The position numbers and the translations under genes were made by a program. A stretch of 63,931 nucleotides of DNA, taken from positions 121,817 through 185,747 of the forward strand of contig JAQGKX010000169.1 in the NCBI GenBank assembly GCA_028289885.1, in the 5' to 3' direction. Source of the stretch: Sphingomonadales bacterium. GTDB lineage: Bacteria; Pseudomonadota; Alphaproteobacteria; Sphingomonadales; Sphingomonadaceae. The notes beneath the pieces are model-generated. The model searched no databases and had not been told where the DNA came from. It saw nothing but the letters and a program-made list of their open reading frames with translations. This document shows, piece after piece, positions 34,992 through 43,817 of the stretch (position 1 is its first letter; every line of letters starts with the position of its first letter).

Positions 34992-35468
34992 TCAGCCCAA
35001 TGGTTTTCCGATTGGAATGAGTTCCACGACCGGGATCTCGCGTTCGGCGCGTGCCTGGTATTTTCCATAAACGTGGTGCTTGGCGACGATCTTTTCCCAG
35101 GCTTTTGCGCGTTCGTCACCGGAAAGCGTCCGTGACGTAGCCCTTGTGTGGAACTCACCGACACGGATTTCGCATTCTGGCTCATCCAGCAGGTTCATAT
35201 ACCAGAACGGGTGATCCACATTCCCCCCCTTTGAACCCATGACCAGGAAAGTCCCGTCGTTATCGACATACAGCAACGGCACGTTGCGGGGCACGCCGCT
35301 CTTGCGACCGGTGGTGGTGATCAAGAGCGTCGTCACAGGACCCCCGAGGCCGACTGGCGTAGCATCCCAGATATGCGCCGCTTTGGGATCGGTCAGATAT
35401 TGTTTGATATGCGCTGCGATCAGCGCGTTGATGTCCTTGGGTATGTCATCGAACGTCGGCACCGTCAT
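34992..35468 (-). CDS. Deazaflavin (F420)-dependent nitroreductase-family protein
   Basis: A 158-residue split-beta-barrel protein with an AGGAGAT site before ATG 35468. TTGRKSGVPRNVPLLYVDND, FLVMGSKGGNVDHPFWYMNL and VGEFHTRATSRTLSGDERAKAW match the Ddn-like family, where the first segment wraps the F420 phosphate and deazaflavin. It is thus a candidate F420H2-dependent reductase, quinone reductase or F420 sensor. Transcribed alone, divergent from the acyl-CoA dehydrogenase at 35,724. The family is common in Actinobacteria and less so in Proteobacteria. Confidence 0.82.
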   Translation of the reverse strand: MTVPTFDDIPKDINALIAAHIKQYLTDPKAAHIWDATPVGLGGPVTTLLITTTGRKSGVPRNVPLLYVDNDGTFLVMGSKGGNVDHPFWYMNLLDEPECEIRVGEFHTRATSRTLSGDERAKAWEKIVAKHHVYGKYQARAEREIPVVELIPIGKPLG

Positions 35469-35723
35469 ATCAATCTCCTGCTTGACCTAAACAAGATCGC
35501 CGGCGTACCATTCATCGCATGAGGAAGGAAGAGCAATGGCGGTAAGAAATGACGCCCTTGCGATGCGGCGACGCGATATATTCAATGCGTGAGCTGTTCG
35601 GATTCGCCCCGGCTGCGCGCGCGAACGAAATTGCGTCGGCGACCCTTTATCTGGCCTTTATGTGGCCAGCCACACATCCAGTTTAACCGCGGGCGCACCG
35701 ATCCGCGTCGATGGAGGCCGTCC

Positions 35724-36947
35724 ATGATTCCCGATATTTCGCCGCGCGCAGCCGATATGCTGGGCCAAATCCAGACGTTCATGGACGAGCACATCTATCC
35801 GAACGAAGCGCTTTATCATCGCCAGCTTCATGAAATCCCCAGCGAACAGTTCCGGGTTCCGCCGATCCTGGAATCGCTGAAGGAAAAGGCGCGGGGGCAG
35901 GGGCTGTGGAATATGTTCCTGCCGCATTCGACCAACGGCGCGGGCCTTAACAACGTCGATTATGCGCCGCTGGCCGAGGCGATGGGGCGCGTGCATTACG
36001 CGTCGGAAGTGTTTAATTGTTCGGCACCCGATACCGGCAACATGGAGTTGCTGGACCGGTTCGGCAGCGAAGATCAGAAGGCGCAATATCTGCAGCCGCT
36101 GCTGGATGGCCGGATACGCTCGTCCTATTGCATGACCGAACCCGACGTTGCCTCTTCCGACGCCACCAATGTCGAGACGCGGATCGAGCGTGATGGCGAT
36201 GAATACGTCATCAATGGCCGTAAATGGTGGATTACAAACGCGTATCATCCCAACAACGGCCTCTACATCGTGATGGGCAAGACCGACTTCGATGCGCCGC
36301 GTCACCTGCAGCAGTCGCAGATACTGGTTCATCCAGACACGCCCGGCATCACCCGGATACGCCCGCTGACCGTCTTTGGATATCATGACGAGCCAAAGGG
36401 GCATGCTGAAATATTGTTTGAAAACGTCCGCGTGCCGGCATCGTCGATGGTGCTGGGCGAAGGGCGGGGGTTCGAGATTTCGCAGGGCAGGCTGGGACCG
36501 GGACGCATCCATCATTGCATGCGGATCGTCGGCCAGTGCGAACGCCTGCTCGAACAAACCTGTCGGCGGCTGGTCGGTCGTGTCGCGTTCGGCAAGGCGC
36601 TTGCCGATCAGTCGCTTTGGCAGGAGCGTATCGCCATCGCACGGACGCGCATCAACATGTGCCGATTGCTCACGCAACATGCGGCGCATCTGATGGATAC
36701 CGTCGGCAACAAGGCGGCGCGTTCGGAAATCGCTCAGATCAAGGTCGCCGCAACGCAGATCGGCCAGGCCGTCGCCGACATGGCCATTCAGGCGCACGGT
36801 GCTGCAGGCTTGTCCGACGATGAGGGACTCGGTTTCGCATTTGCGCGGATGCGGATGATCCGGATCGGCGATGGACCCGACGAAGTTCACAATCGTACCG
36901 TCGCCCAGATCGAACTTGCCAAATATCGCGCGCCCCGGTCGGTTTGA
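35724..36947 (+). CDS. Acyl-CoA dehydrogenase, ACAD10/11-like
   Basis: About 407 residues from ATG 35724, seven bases after GGAGG. Motifs: CMTEPDVASSDATN, YVINGRKWWITNA, FENVRVPASSMVLGEGRGFE, HCMRIVGQCERLLE, RVAFGKALADQ and the C-terminal RIGDGPDEVHNRTVA. The GPDEVH end and the downstream APH kinase (10-base gap) reproduce, as separate genes, the domain pair fused in animal ACAD10/ACAD11. There, as in bacterial levulinate (lva) catabolism, a hydroxyacyl-CoA is phosphorylated by the kinase and processed by the dehydrogenase-fold partner. Confidence 0.85.
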   Translation: MIPDISPRAADMLGQIQTFMDEHIYPNEALYHRQLHEIPSEQFRVPPILESLKEKARGQGLWNMFLPHSTNGAGLNNVDYAPLAEAMGRVHYASEVFNCSAPDTGNMELLDRFGSEDQKAQYLQPLLDGRIRSSYCMTEPDVASSDATNVETRIERDGDEYVINGRKWWITNAYHPNNGLYIVMGKTDFDAPRHLQQSQILVHPDTPGITRIRPLTVFGYHDEPKGHAEILFENVRVPASSMVLGEGRGFEISQGRLGPGRIHHCMRIVGQCERLLEQTCRRLVGRVAFGKALADQSLWQERIAIARTRINMCRLLTQHAAHLMDTVGNKAARSEIAQIKVAATQIGQAVADMAIQAHGAAGLSDDEGLGFAFARMRMIRIGDGPDEVHNRTVAQIELAKYRAPRSV

Positions 36948-36957
36948 AGGAACGCTG

Positions 36958-38025
36958 ATGATCGTGGACAGGCAGGCGGTTTTTGGTGGGACGGAGGTGC
37001 CGCCCGCTCATCTGGCACTCGATCTAGACACGCTAACCGAATATCTTCGCCTGCGCATACCGGGTTTGCGCGGGCCATTGAGCGCAGAAAAGTTCACGGG
37101 CGGCCAGTCCAATCCTACGTACCGCATCGTCGGCATAACAGGACCAGCCTATGTCCTGCGTCGTAAACCACCCGGAAAGCTGGTCGCCTCTGCGCATCAG
37201 ATAGATCGCGAATATCGGGTGCTGGAAGCCGTTGGGCGTGCCGGGCTGCCCGTTCCGAAAACCTATTTCTATTGCAGCGATGAAAGTGTGATCGGATCGG
37301 AATTTTATATCGCCGAATGTGTGGAGGGGCGTGTGTTCTGGCAGGCCGAACTGCCGGGCCTGTCGCCGCCCTGTCGCGCGGTGATCTATGACGAGATGAA
37401 CGGGGCGCTGGCACGTCTCCATGATCTGGACTGGCGGGCGGCGGGGCTGGGTGATCTTGGTCGGCATGAAGGATATACCGCGCGGAATCTCGCCCGATGG
37501 TCCGACATTTACGAAAAGTCGGCGTTGGAGCCTATAGCGGACATGGACGCGCTCATTGCTGCCTTGCCTGCGCTGCTGCCGGTCGATGAGCCGGTTTCCT
37601 TCATTCATGGCGACTATGGGCTTTACAATCTCATCATCGACCCGGTGCTGCCAAGGGTGCGGGCGATCCTCGACTGGGAAATGGCGACGCTGGGCAATCC
37701 CCTGATCGATCTGGCGCATCATCTGCGCGCTTGGTGGGACATTCCCGACGATGGCGGGGCTACAAGCAGCCTGCTTGGTCAGGATCTTGCGGCGCTCGGC
37801 ATTCCCGACATCGAAGAATATGTCGCGCTTTACTGCGCACGACGCCGCATCGCGGTGCCAGAGATGCGTTTCTATCTTGCGTTCGCCCAATTTCGCTACG
37901 CTGCCATGATCCAGGGAATATTGAAACGCGCGCAGGATGGCACGGCCTCCAGCCGTATCGTCCTGCACCGGCAGGAGCGGGTTTTCGAAATCGCGCGGAT
38001 GGCGCGGCGGACGCTGGAATCATAG
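36958..38025 (+). CDS. APH-family kinase, ACAD10/LvaA-like
   Basis: A 355-residue kinase from ATG 36958 (AAGGA upstream). FTGGQSNPTYRI and YVLRRKPPGKLVASAHQIDREY form the nucleotide-binding part; the catalytic loop FIHGDYGLYNLIID and ILDWEMATLGNPLIDLAHHL are complete. These motifs closely resemble the kinase domain of ACAD10/11 and bacterial LvaA-type hydroxyacyl-CoA kinases. Together with the preceding dehydrogenase it probably removes a hydroxyl from a 4-hydroxyacyl-CoA-like intermediate through a phosphoester; this is inference from family and gene order. Confidence 0.83.
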   Translation: MIVDRQAVFGGTEVPPAHLALDLDTLTEYLRLRIPGLRGPLSAEKFTGGQSNPTYRIVGITGPAYVLRRKPPGKLVASAHQIDREYRVLEAVGRAGLPVPKTYFYCSDESVIGSEFYIAECVEGRVFWQAELPGLSPPCRAVIYDEMNGALARLHDLDWRAAGLGDLGRHEGYTARNLARWSDIYEKSALEPIADMDALIAALPALLPVDEPVSFIHGDYGLYNLIIDPVLPRVRAILDWEMATLGNPLIDLAHHLRAWWDIPDDGGATSSLLGQDLAALGIPDIEEYVALYCARRRIAVPEMRFYLAFAQFRYAAMIQGILKRAQDGTASSRIVLHRQERVFEIARMARRTLES

Positions 38026-38035
38026 TGCGTCGGCC

Positions 38036-39259
38036 TTATTCGAACCCATAGGGGGCATAGGGTCCGTTGATGAACAGCTCGATCTGCGACGCGCCTTTGG
38101 TTACGGTGCCGTCGGGCGCATAGGTCGTGACCCGCCCAAGATATTCCGGGCCGTGGACAAGCGACCCACTGGAGGTGCCGGTGTTGAAGCCTTCCGCAGC
38201 CAGATCGCCGCTCACTTTATGGGGAATATATTCAAAGGGTTGCTGCGAATAGTCGTCCTCTTCCCATTCTATCGCCAGTTCCTCGCTGCCGTGATAGGTG
38301 TGGAACGTCCCACCGTCTTTCCAGCTTCCCGGAAATGCGCCCATTGGTTGTACGACCCAGGGCGGCGTTTCGATATCGTACACCTGACGCCATTCGCGGC
38401 CTTCGATATCCTGCAACAGGAACGTCGCTTTTTTCAGGATGCGGGTGCCAGGATTGAATTCCATGTCATGCGTTCCCGAGACCAGTTCGATGTCCTGTTC
38501 GTTCCAGCCCCTGAATATCCTGCCGCCAAACGGCGTTCCGAACACATCGTTCATCTTGCACTGAACGCCCTCGGCCGTTTCGTGGAAGTGGAAAAAGCCG
38601 CTATAGGGTTCGGCGCGGAAACACGTCCAGAACCGCATCGCGCGCTTTGGCCCGTCATCCTTCGTTGGAGGCGGCAACAGCGACGAGAGCGGTGAAAGGG
38701 GTGGCCGCGATGCATAAAGACCCCAGCTATGATCGCGCGATCCTGACCAGGCGATTGGCTCGACGTCCCATTTGCGATCGCGAAGCCGAATCCAGCCACT
38801 GGCTTTCCCCGGCTGCGAGTAGCGCGTCTGGTCGGTCGTTCGACGCCCGCGATTGGTCGCGATGTGATGGTCTTCAAGGAATGCGGGTGAGGTGCCTTCC
38901 CAAAGCACATCGAAGCTGATGCCGCTGTCATTTTCATTCAACGTAAGGCGAATTTTGCGGAGCGGCTCCACAAACGTCATTTTATAGGGACCGACCTCCA
39001 GTTCAAAGTTCCGGCGCCAGCAGCGGTTGAAACGCAGCGTGGTTTGATGACCTGCGATGTTCAGCAGGACACAGCCGCCGATCATGTCCGTATTGGGGTT
39101 GACGCGAAGGTAGGTCCCGAGAAACAGCTTTTCGTCGGGGTTGAAGACGCCGAACCAATAACCCTCGTCCCAGGCGTAATCGGTGGATGGAATATAGCTG
39201 AACGGGTGAGGTGCCTGATGGACGGGATATTCGTCATAGGGTGTGAGTTGGTGAGACAC
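38036..39259 (-). CDS. AttH/CrtC-like lipocalin-type protein, paralogue A
   Basis: A 407-residue protein with a GTG start at 39259; the paralogue at 46,615 begins at the matching position. It lacks a signal peptide and TM segments. Shared with paralogue B are FSYIPSTDYAWDEGYW, NTDMIGGCVLLNIAGHQTT, RDHSWGLYA and FGTPFGG. The two-domain beta-barrel pattern and RDHSWG fit AttH/CrtC-like hydratase-fold proteins (possibly Pfam DUF7064/DUF7065, from memory). Function unknown; binding or hydration of a hydrophobic intermediate is plausible. It follows the P450 gene by 53 bases on the same strand. Confidence 0.6.
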   Translation of the reverse strand: MSHQLTPYDEYPVHQAPHPFSYIPSTDYAWDEGYWFGVFNPDEKLFLGTYLRVNPNTDMIGGCVLLNIAGHQTTLRFNRCWRRNFELEVGPYKMTFVEPLRKIRLTLNENDSGISFDVLWEGTSPAFLEDHHIATNRGRRTTDQTRYSQPGKASGWIRLRDRKWDVEPIAWSGSRDHSWGLYASRPPLSPLSSLLPPPTKDDGPKRAMRFWTCFRAEPYSGFFHFHETAEGVQCKMNDVFGTPFGGRIFRGWNEQDIELVSGTHDMEFNPGTRILKKATFLLQDIEGREWRQVYDIETPPWVVQPMGAFPGSWKDGGTFHTYHGSEELAIEWEEDDYSQQPFEYIPHKVSGDLAAEGFNTGTSSGSLVHGPEYLGRVTTYAPDGTVTKGASQIELFINGPYAPYGFE

Positions 39260-39312
39260 GCCTGCATCCTCTTATTTTTTGATGGCCACGCGGCTTCGCA
39301 ACCCGCAGCGGA

Positions 39313-40584
39313 CTATTCGGCAGCCAGCGCACCTTCAGGTGCGCGGTCGAACGCGATGTGGAGCGATCCGATTCCGCGATGAAGCAGGCCCGGCCAATAG
39401 GTCGTGTCGCTGGTCTCCAACACGCGGATGTTATGCAGCCGGGAAAGCAGCCGGGGCAGCGCAATCGTCATTTCCTTGCGTGCCAGCATCTGGCCGAGAC
39501 AGCGGTGAACACCGGGCGCGCCAAAGGCGACATGCGTCCGCGCATTTTTACGCCGAATGTCGAAATCGTCAGGATTTTCATATTTCGCAGGATCGCGATT
39601 GGCTCCGTCGTATCGCAGGAGTATCTCGGCACCCGCTGGAATAGCAAGGCCGCCGAGCGTCGTATCGTTCGTTGCGATCCGCCACATCGACGTTGCGGGC
39701 GTTTCGTAGCGCAACAGTTCCTCGACCGCATTGGCGACCAGCGAAGGGTCAGCGGCAAGGTCGTGCATCTGATCGGGATGGCGCAGCAATTGAGCCAGAC
39801 CACTCATCAGCGTGTTGCGGGTCGTTTCGTTGCCCGCAACGGCGATCTCAAAAGTAAGGCCGGTAGCCTCGTCGTCCGTGAGCGGCTCCATGCCATCGAG
39901 CCGAACGTTGATGAGGTTGGAAATCAGATCGTCCGCCGGGGTCTCGCGTCGAATGCGGATCTTTTCCCGAATAAACGCCAGAAATTCGATAACCATCCTC
40001 GCGGCGGCAACTTCTTCTTCGGCAGTGCCCATCCGGCTGACGATCCGGATAACGGCATCCGACCAGATGCGAACCTGTCCCCATTCATGGCGTTCGAGAC
40101 CCAATATGTCGGCGATGACATATGTCGGCAGCAACACCGCGAATTCATTGACGAAATCCGCTTCACCTTTTTTCAGCATATCATCGATCAGGTCATCGAC
40201 GATCTTTTCCACCACCGGCGTCAGGTGGGAAACGCGGCCCTGCGCAAACACCGCATTGACGAGCGCGCGATACCGCTTGTGTTCGGGATCGTCGCTGATC
40301 AGCAACAGGCCCGATGCCCCGCGCGCGTCCTTCAATATTTCTCCGGCTTCGTGATTGCCACTACCCGGTGCCACGGTCAGATGGCCCATTTTGCTGGAAA
40401 AGTCGTCGGTCCGCTTGGTCACTTCCTCGACCAGCGCATAACTTGTCACGAGATAGATTGGCGAGCCACGCGGGTCGGTCACGACCTCGACGCCGCCCTT
40501 CGCGCGGATATCCGCCAGCAGGCTATGGGGATGCGACAGCACGTCGGGCTGTGCAAAGCTGCGCATCGGGCAGATCTCGGTCAT
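39313..40584 (-). CDS. Cytochrome P450
   Basis: A 423-residue P450 from ATG 40584 (GGAGAGACA before it). The heme Cys is near residue 362 in FGAPGVHRCLG; the I-helix is VAGNETTRN; ExxR is EELLRYE. It ends the F420-containing minus-strand run together with lipocalin-like paralogue A. The 140-base spacer upstream holds an exact copy of TAGCATACCATATG. No ferredoxin partner is encoded nearby. Confidence 0.87.
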   Translation of the reverse strand: MTEICPMRSFAQPDVLSHPHSLLADIRAKGGVEVVTDPRGSPIYLVTSYALVEEVTKRTDDFSSKMGHLTVAPGSGNHEAGEILKDARGASGLLLISDDPEHKRYRALVNAVFAQGRVSHLTPVVEKIVDDLIDDMLKKGEADFVNEFAVLLPTYVIADILGLERHEWGQVRIWSDAVIRIVSRMGTAEEEVAAARMVIEFLAFIREKIRIRRETPADDLISNLINVRLDGMEPLTDDEATGLTFEIAVAGNETTRNTLMSGLAQLLRHPDQMHDLAADPSLVANAVEELLRYETPATSMWRIATNDTTLGGLAIPAGAEILLRYDGANRDPAKYENPDDFDIRRKNARTHVAFGAPGVHRCLGQMLARKEMTIALPRLLSRLHNIRVLETSDTTYWPGLLHRGIGSLHIAFDRAPEGALAAE

Positions 40585-40690
40585 TGTCTCTCCGTTGACT
40601 GGTTGCTGCCCGGCGTCACCGGGCATGGTCCAATCAAATCCGTGTTGGAATGGTCGCAGCATGTTCAGCCGCTTCGCCAATAAAGTCAAC

Positions 40691-40704
40691 TAGCATACCA
40701 TATG
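40691..40704 (+). promoter_or_regulatory. Candidate operator, exact copy (TAGCATACCATATG)
   Basis: A 14-base sequence identical to 46,711-46,724. The core CATACCATATG is a near-palindrome. It lies about 107 bases before the P450 start (40,584) and just after the F420-reductase stop (40,725), so it could give the P450/lipocalin genes a regulated promoter of their own. Confidence 0.55.
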
Positions 40705-40724
40705 TGGCAGGCCATATTGTTCTG

Positions 40725-41384
40725 CTATTCGGGCTTGATGAGATTGCCCGTAATCTGGATGCCCGCGCCATCGACCTGATAGGTTTTGTTCAAAAAGATG
40801 AGCACCGATGTCAACGCCTCGGCGGCAGCGGAATTGACCAGTGCCCCGGCATGAATACCGCGCAATCCAGCATCGTCGGCAAGCGCAACGACGATGCTGC
40901 GCGCGTCCTTGTCATCGGAAAACACAAGGATGTCGCAGGCGACTTCCTGATCGGTGGCAAGTTTATGCGCGGCCACACTGTGAAACGCGGAAACCACGCG
41001 AACGTCGGGACCGAGCAGATTGGCGGCACGTACTGCGGCGGAGCCCTCTGGCGGAAGCTGTACGCGCATCACCTTGGGCGGGACCAGCGGCACCGTCGTG
41101 TCCACCACGATCTTGCCCGCCGCAACGCCCTTGATTTCGGAAAGTCGGTCTTCCTGCGCGGAAAAGGGAACAGTGCTGACGATGATATCGGCCCGCGTGG
41201 CTGCGTCGAGATTGGTGGTGCCAGTCACCGTCACGCCAAACCGTTCCGACAACGCGGCTGCAACCGTTTGAGCGCCCTCGACACTGCGCGACCCGATCAG
41301 CACTTCATGGCCAGCTTTTGCCCATCGTCCGCCCAGTGCCGCGCCAAGCTTGCCAGTGCCGCCAACGATTCCGATCACGCTCAT
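40725..41384 (-). CDS. fno: NADPH:F420 oxidoreductase (F420-dependent NADP reductase)
   Basis: About 219 residues from ATG 41384; a TTG at 41399 is in frame and neither has a strong ribosome site. The Rossmann loop GIVGGTGKLGAALGGRWAKAG and the NADPH-phosphate site IGSRS are those of Fno/NpdG; VVSAFHSVAAHKL and the ending are also family-typical. It transfers hydride between NADPH and coenzyme F420, supplying F420H2 to reductases. It lies 27 bases after fbiC on the same strand, which strongly supports the assignment. Confidence 0.86.
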   Translation of the reverse strand: MSVIGIVGGTGKLGAALGGRWAKAGHEVLIGSRSVEGAQTVAAALSERFGVTVTGTTNLDAATRADIIVSTVPFSAQEDRLSEIKGVAAGKIVVDTTVPLVPPKVMRVQLPPEGSAAVRAANLLGPDVRVVSAFHSVAAHKLATDQEVACDILVFSDDKDARSIVVALADDAGLRGIHAGALVNSAAAEALTSVLIFLNKTYQVDGAGIQITGNLIKPE

Positions 41385-41411
41385 TTTATGGTCTTTCAAA
41401 AAAGATATCGG

Positions 41412-43751
41412 TCATGCAGCAACCATATGAGGCACGTCGGCATAGAAAGTCGTGCGCACCCGAGCCGGACGCCCCAGCGTGGCGGCCAGTGCCTCGATCG
41501 CCGGTCCATCGAGATGTTGGCCATTGGCACCACCGGCTGCACGCGTAATTGATTCATCGATCAACGTTCCGCCGATATCGTTACATCCAGCCTGCATGGC
41601 GCGTGCGGCTCCTTCCGGGCCCAGCTTGACCCAGCTTGCCTGGATATTCCGGATGCCCGGCGACAGGACAAGCCGCGCGATCGAGTGCATCAATATCGCC
41701 TCGCGCCATGTCGGACCCGACCGCGACTGGCCCCTGCGCCACATTGGAGCCTCCATATGGACGAAGGGCAGGGGAACGAATTCGGTGAAGCCGCCGATCT
41801 CTGCCTGAAGATCGCGTATACGAACCAGATGGCGCGCCCAGTGAATGGGACGATCGACGTGCCCGTACATCACTGTCGCGGTCGATCGCAGGCCCACTTC
41901 ATGCGCGGCCCGCATCACCGATAGCCATCCTTCGGTGCCGAGCTTGTCGGGACAGATGACGTCGCGCACCTCGTCGTCCAGTATTTCGGCGGCGGTGCCC
42001 GGCAGCGACGACAGCCCGGCATCCTTCAACCGGGCAAGATAATCGTGCAGTGTCAGTCCAAGCGTTTCTGCACCATGGCTGATCTCGAGCGGCGAAAACG
42101 CGTGGACATGCATGCCCGGAACCGCGGTTTTCACCGCCGCGACTATGGATAGATAGGTCGTTCCGTCATAGTCAGGGTGGATGCCGCCCTGAAGGCAAAC
42201 CTCGGTCGCGCCCATCTGCCATGCTTCCGCGGCGCGGCGGGCAATCTCGGTCAGGTCGAGGCGATAGGCCGGGCCACGCTCGCGCTTGGTCGAACCCTTT
42301 GCAAAGGCGCAGAAGGTACAGCGGTAGCTACAGATGTTCGTGTAATTAATGTTGCGATTGACGACATAGCTGATCGTATCCCCGACCATTGCCGCCCGCA
42401 GCCGGTCCGCGCTGGCGGTGATTGCCACGAATTCGGCGTCTCCGCCCCTGAACAGCGTCGCGATTTCTTCCGGGCGCAGCCGCTCACCTGCCTCCGCACG
42501 GGCCAGCGTATGAGTGACGGTTGAAATCGGCTTGTCGAACGTCTTCAACACCGTCGGTGCGGGGGGCATTTCGCCGGTTCCGGCATGCCAGGAGCAGGTG
42601 CGGGCAAGTCCATGCGCGTCCGACCCGCGCAGGACGGCGGTGCGTAGTGCCGGGTCCACCCATCGCGTCACATCGGTGGCGAACGCCGGACCGATAGCGA
42701 GCCGTTCGACCAGCCGACGACCCGCAGCCGCAGTCTCGAACGCAAGCTGGTCGAGTTCGGGCCATGGTGCCTCCGGGTTGACGTGATCGGGCGTCACTGG
42801 CGAAACGCCGCCCCAGTCATCCACCCCGGCACGCAGCAGTTGCGCAAGCACGCCCGGCCGCAAATTCGGCGGTGCCTGGATGCGCATGTCAGGCCCCAGG
42901 ACAAGACGCGCGGCGGCGATTGCCCACAAATGCTCGTCCAGATCGGGCTCCGCTGCTGCCGCCATGCGCGTGCCCGGCTTGGCTCGGAAATTCTGTATGA
43001 TCACTTCCTGGATGTGACCATGAACGGCGTGAAGATCGCGGATGGCGACCAGCGCGGCGATGGTTTCCCTGCGCGTTTCGCCGATGCCGATCAACAGCCC
43101 GGTCGTTGTCGGAACCGACTGACGACCGAGCGCGGCAAGCGTTTCCAGTCGTATGGACGGGTGCTTGTCGGGCGATCCGTGATGGGCCCCGCCGGGTTGG
43201 GAAAGACGATCGCTGATTGTTTCCAGCATGATACCCATCGACACGGCGACCGGGCGCAGCGCGGCAATTGCGGCATCGTCCATCACGCCGGGGTTGAGAT
43301 GGGGCAGCAACCCGGTCTCGCTATACACCGCCTGTGCCACGGCCTTCAGATAATCGAGTGTCGTTGCATATCCCAGCGCCGCCAGCGCCTTGCGCGCGGC
43401 GGGATAGCGTAGTTCCGGCTGGTCGCCGAGCGTGAACAGGGCTTCCCGACAACCCTGCTCGGCTCCCGCGCGGGCAATTGCGACCGCTTCGTCAACGCTC
43501 AGATAAGGTGCCGGAATGTGGCGCGGGGCGGTTGCGAAGGTGCAATAATGGCAGACGTCCCGGCACAGGCGCGTGAGCGGAATGAATACCTTGCGTGAAT
43601 AACTGACCATGCCACCGTTGCCGCGCAGCGTCATCGCTTCGGCCTCGTCGGCCATGTCACCCCATGGCCGGTCAAGCAGCGTGTACGCCGGTTCAGCCGT
43701 CTTGGCCGCAGTTTCGGCACGTCCGTCGTTTGGGAGGAAACTGGCCATCAT
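41412..43751 (-). CDS. fbiC: 7,8-didemethyl-8-hydroxy-5-deazariboflavin (FO) synthase, CofG-CofH fusion
   Basis: A 779-residue bifunctional radical-SAM enzyme that makes FO, the chromophore of coenzyme F420, from tyrosine and 5-amino-6-ribitylaminouracil. The CofG-type N-terminal half has the CX3CX2C cluster at Cys63/67/70 (CRDVCHYC); the CofH-type half has Cys474/478/481 (CSYRCTFC). PGTRM, FRAKPGT and NIQASWVKLG are typical. Either of two adjacent ATGs (43751 or 43748) may start it. The fused form is common in Actinobacteria. None of the later F420 genes (cofC, cofD, cofE) is in the window, so they must lie elsewhere if complete F420 is made. Confidence 0.93.
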   Translation of the reverse strand: MMASFLPNDGRAETAAKTAEPAYTLLDRPWGDMADEAEAMTLRGNGGMVSYSRKVFIPLTRLCRDVCHYCTFATAPRHIPAPYLSVDEAVAIARAGAEQGCREALFTLGDQPELRYPAARKALAALGYATTLDYLKAVAQAVYSETGLLPHLNPGVMDDAAIAALRPVAVSMGIMLETISDRLSQPGGAHHGSPDKHPSIRLETLAALGRQSVPTTTGLLIGIGETRRETIAALVAIRDLHAVHGHIQEVIIQNFRAKPGTRMAAAAEPDLDEHLWAIAAARLVLGPDMRIQAPPNLRPGVLAQLLRAGVDDWGGVSPVTPDHVNPEAPWPELDQLAFETAAAGRRLVERLAIGPAFATDVTRWVDPALRTAVLRGSDAHGLARTCSWHAGTGEMPPAPTVLKTFDKPISTVTHTLARAEAGERLRPEEIATLFRGGDAEFVAITASADRLRAAMVGDTISYVVNRNINYTNICSYRCTFCAFAKGSTKRERGPAYRLDLTEIARRAAEAWQMGATEVCLQGGIHPDYDGTTYLSIVAAVKTAVPGMHVHAFSPLEISHGAETLGLTLHDYLARLKDAGLSSLPGTAAEILDDEVRDVICPDKLGTEGWLSVMRAAHEVGLRSTATVMYGHVDRPIHWARHLVRIRDLQAEIGGFTEFVPLPFVHMEAPMWRRGQSRSGPTWREAILMHSIARLVLSPGIRNIQASWVKLGPEGAARAMQAGCNDIGGTLIDESITRAAGGANGQHLDGPAIEALAATLGRPARVRTTFYADVPHMVAA

Positions 43752-43817
43752 GATGCGATCTTCATTCCGTGCGATTCGGCACAGCCCTAGCAGCCACCGT
43801 CACGTGAGACGATGACA

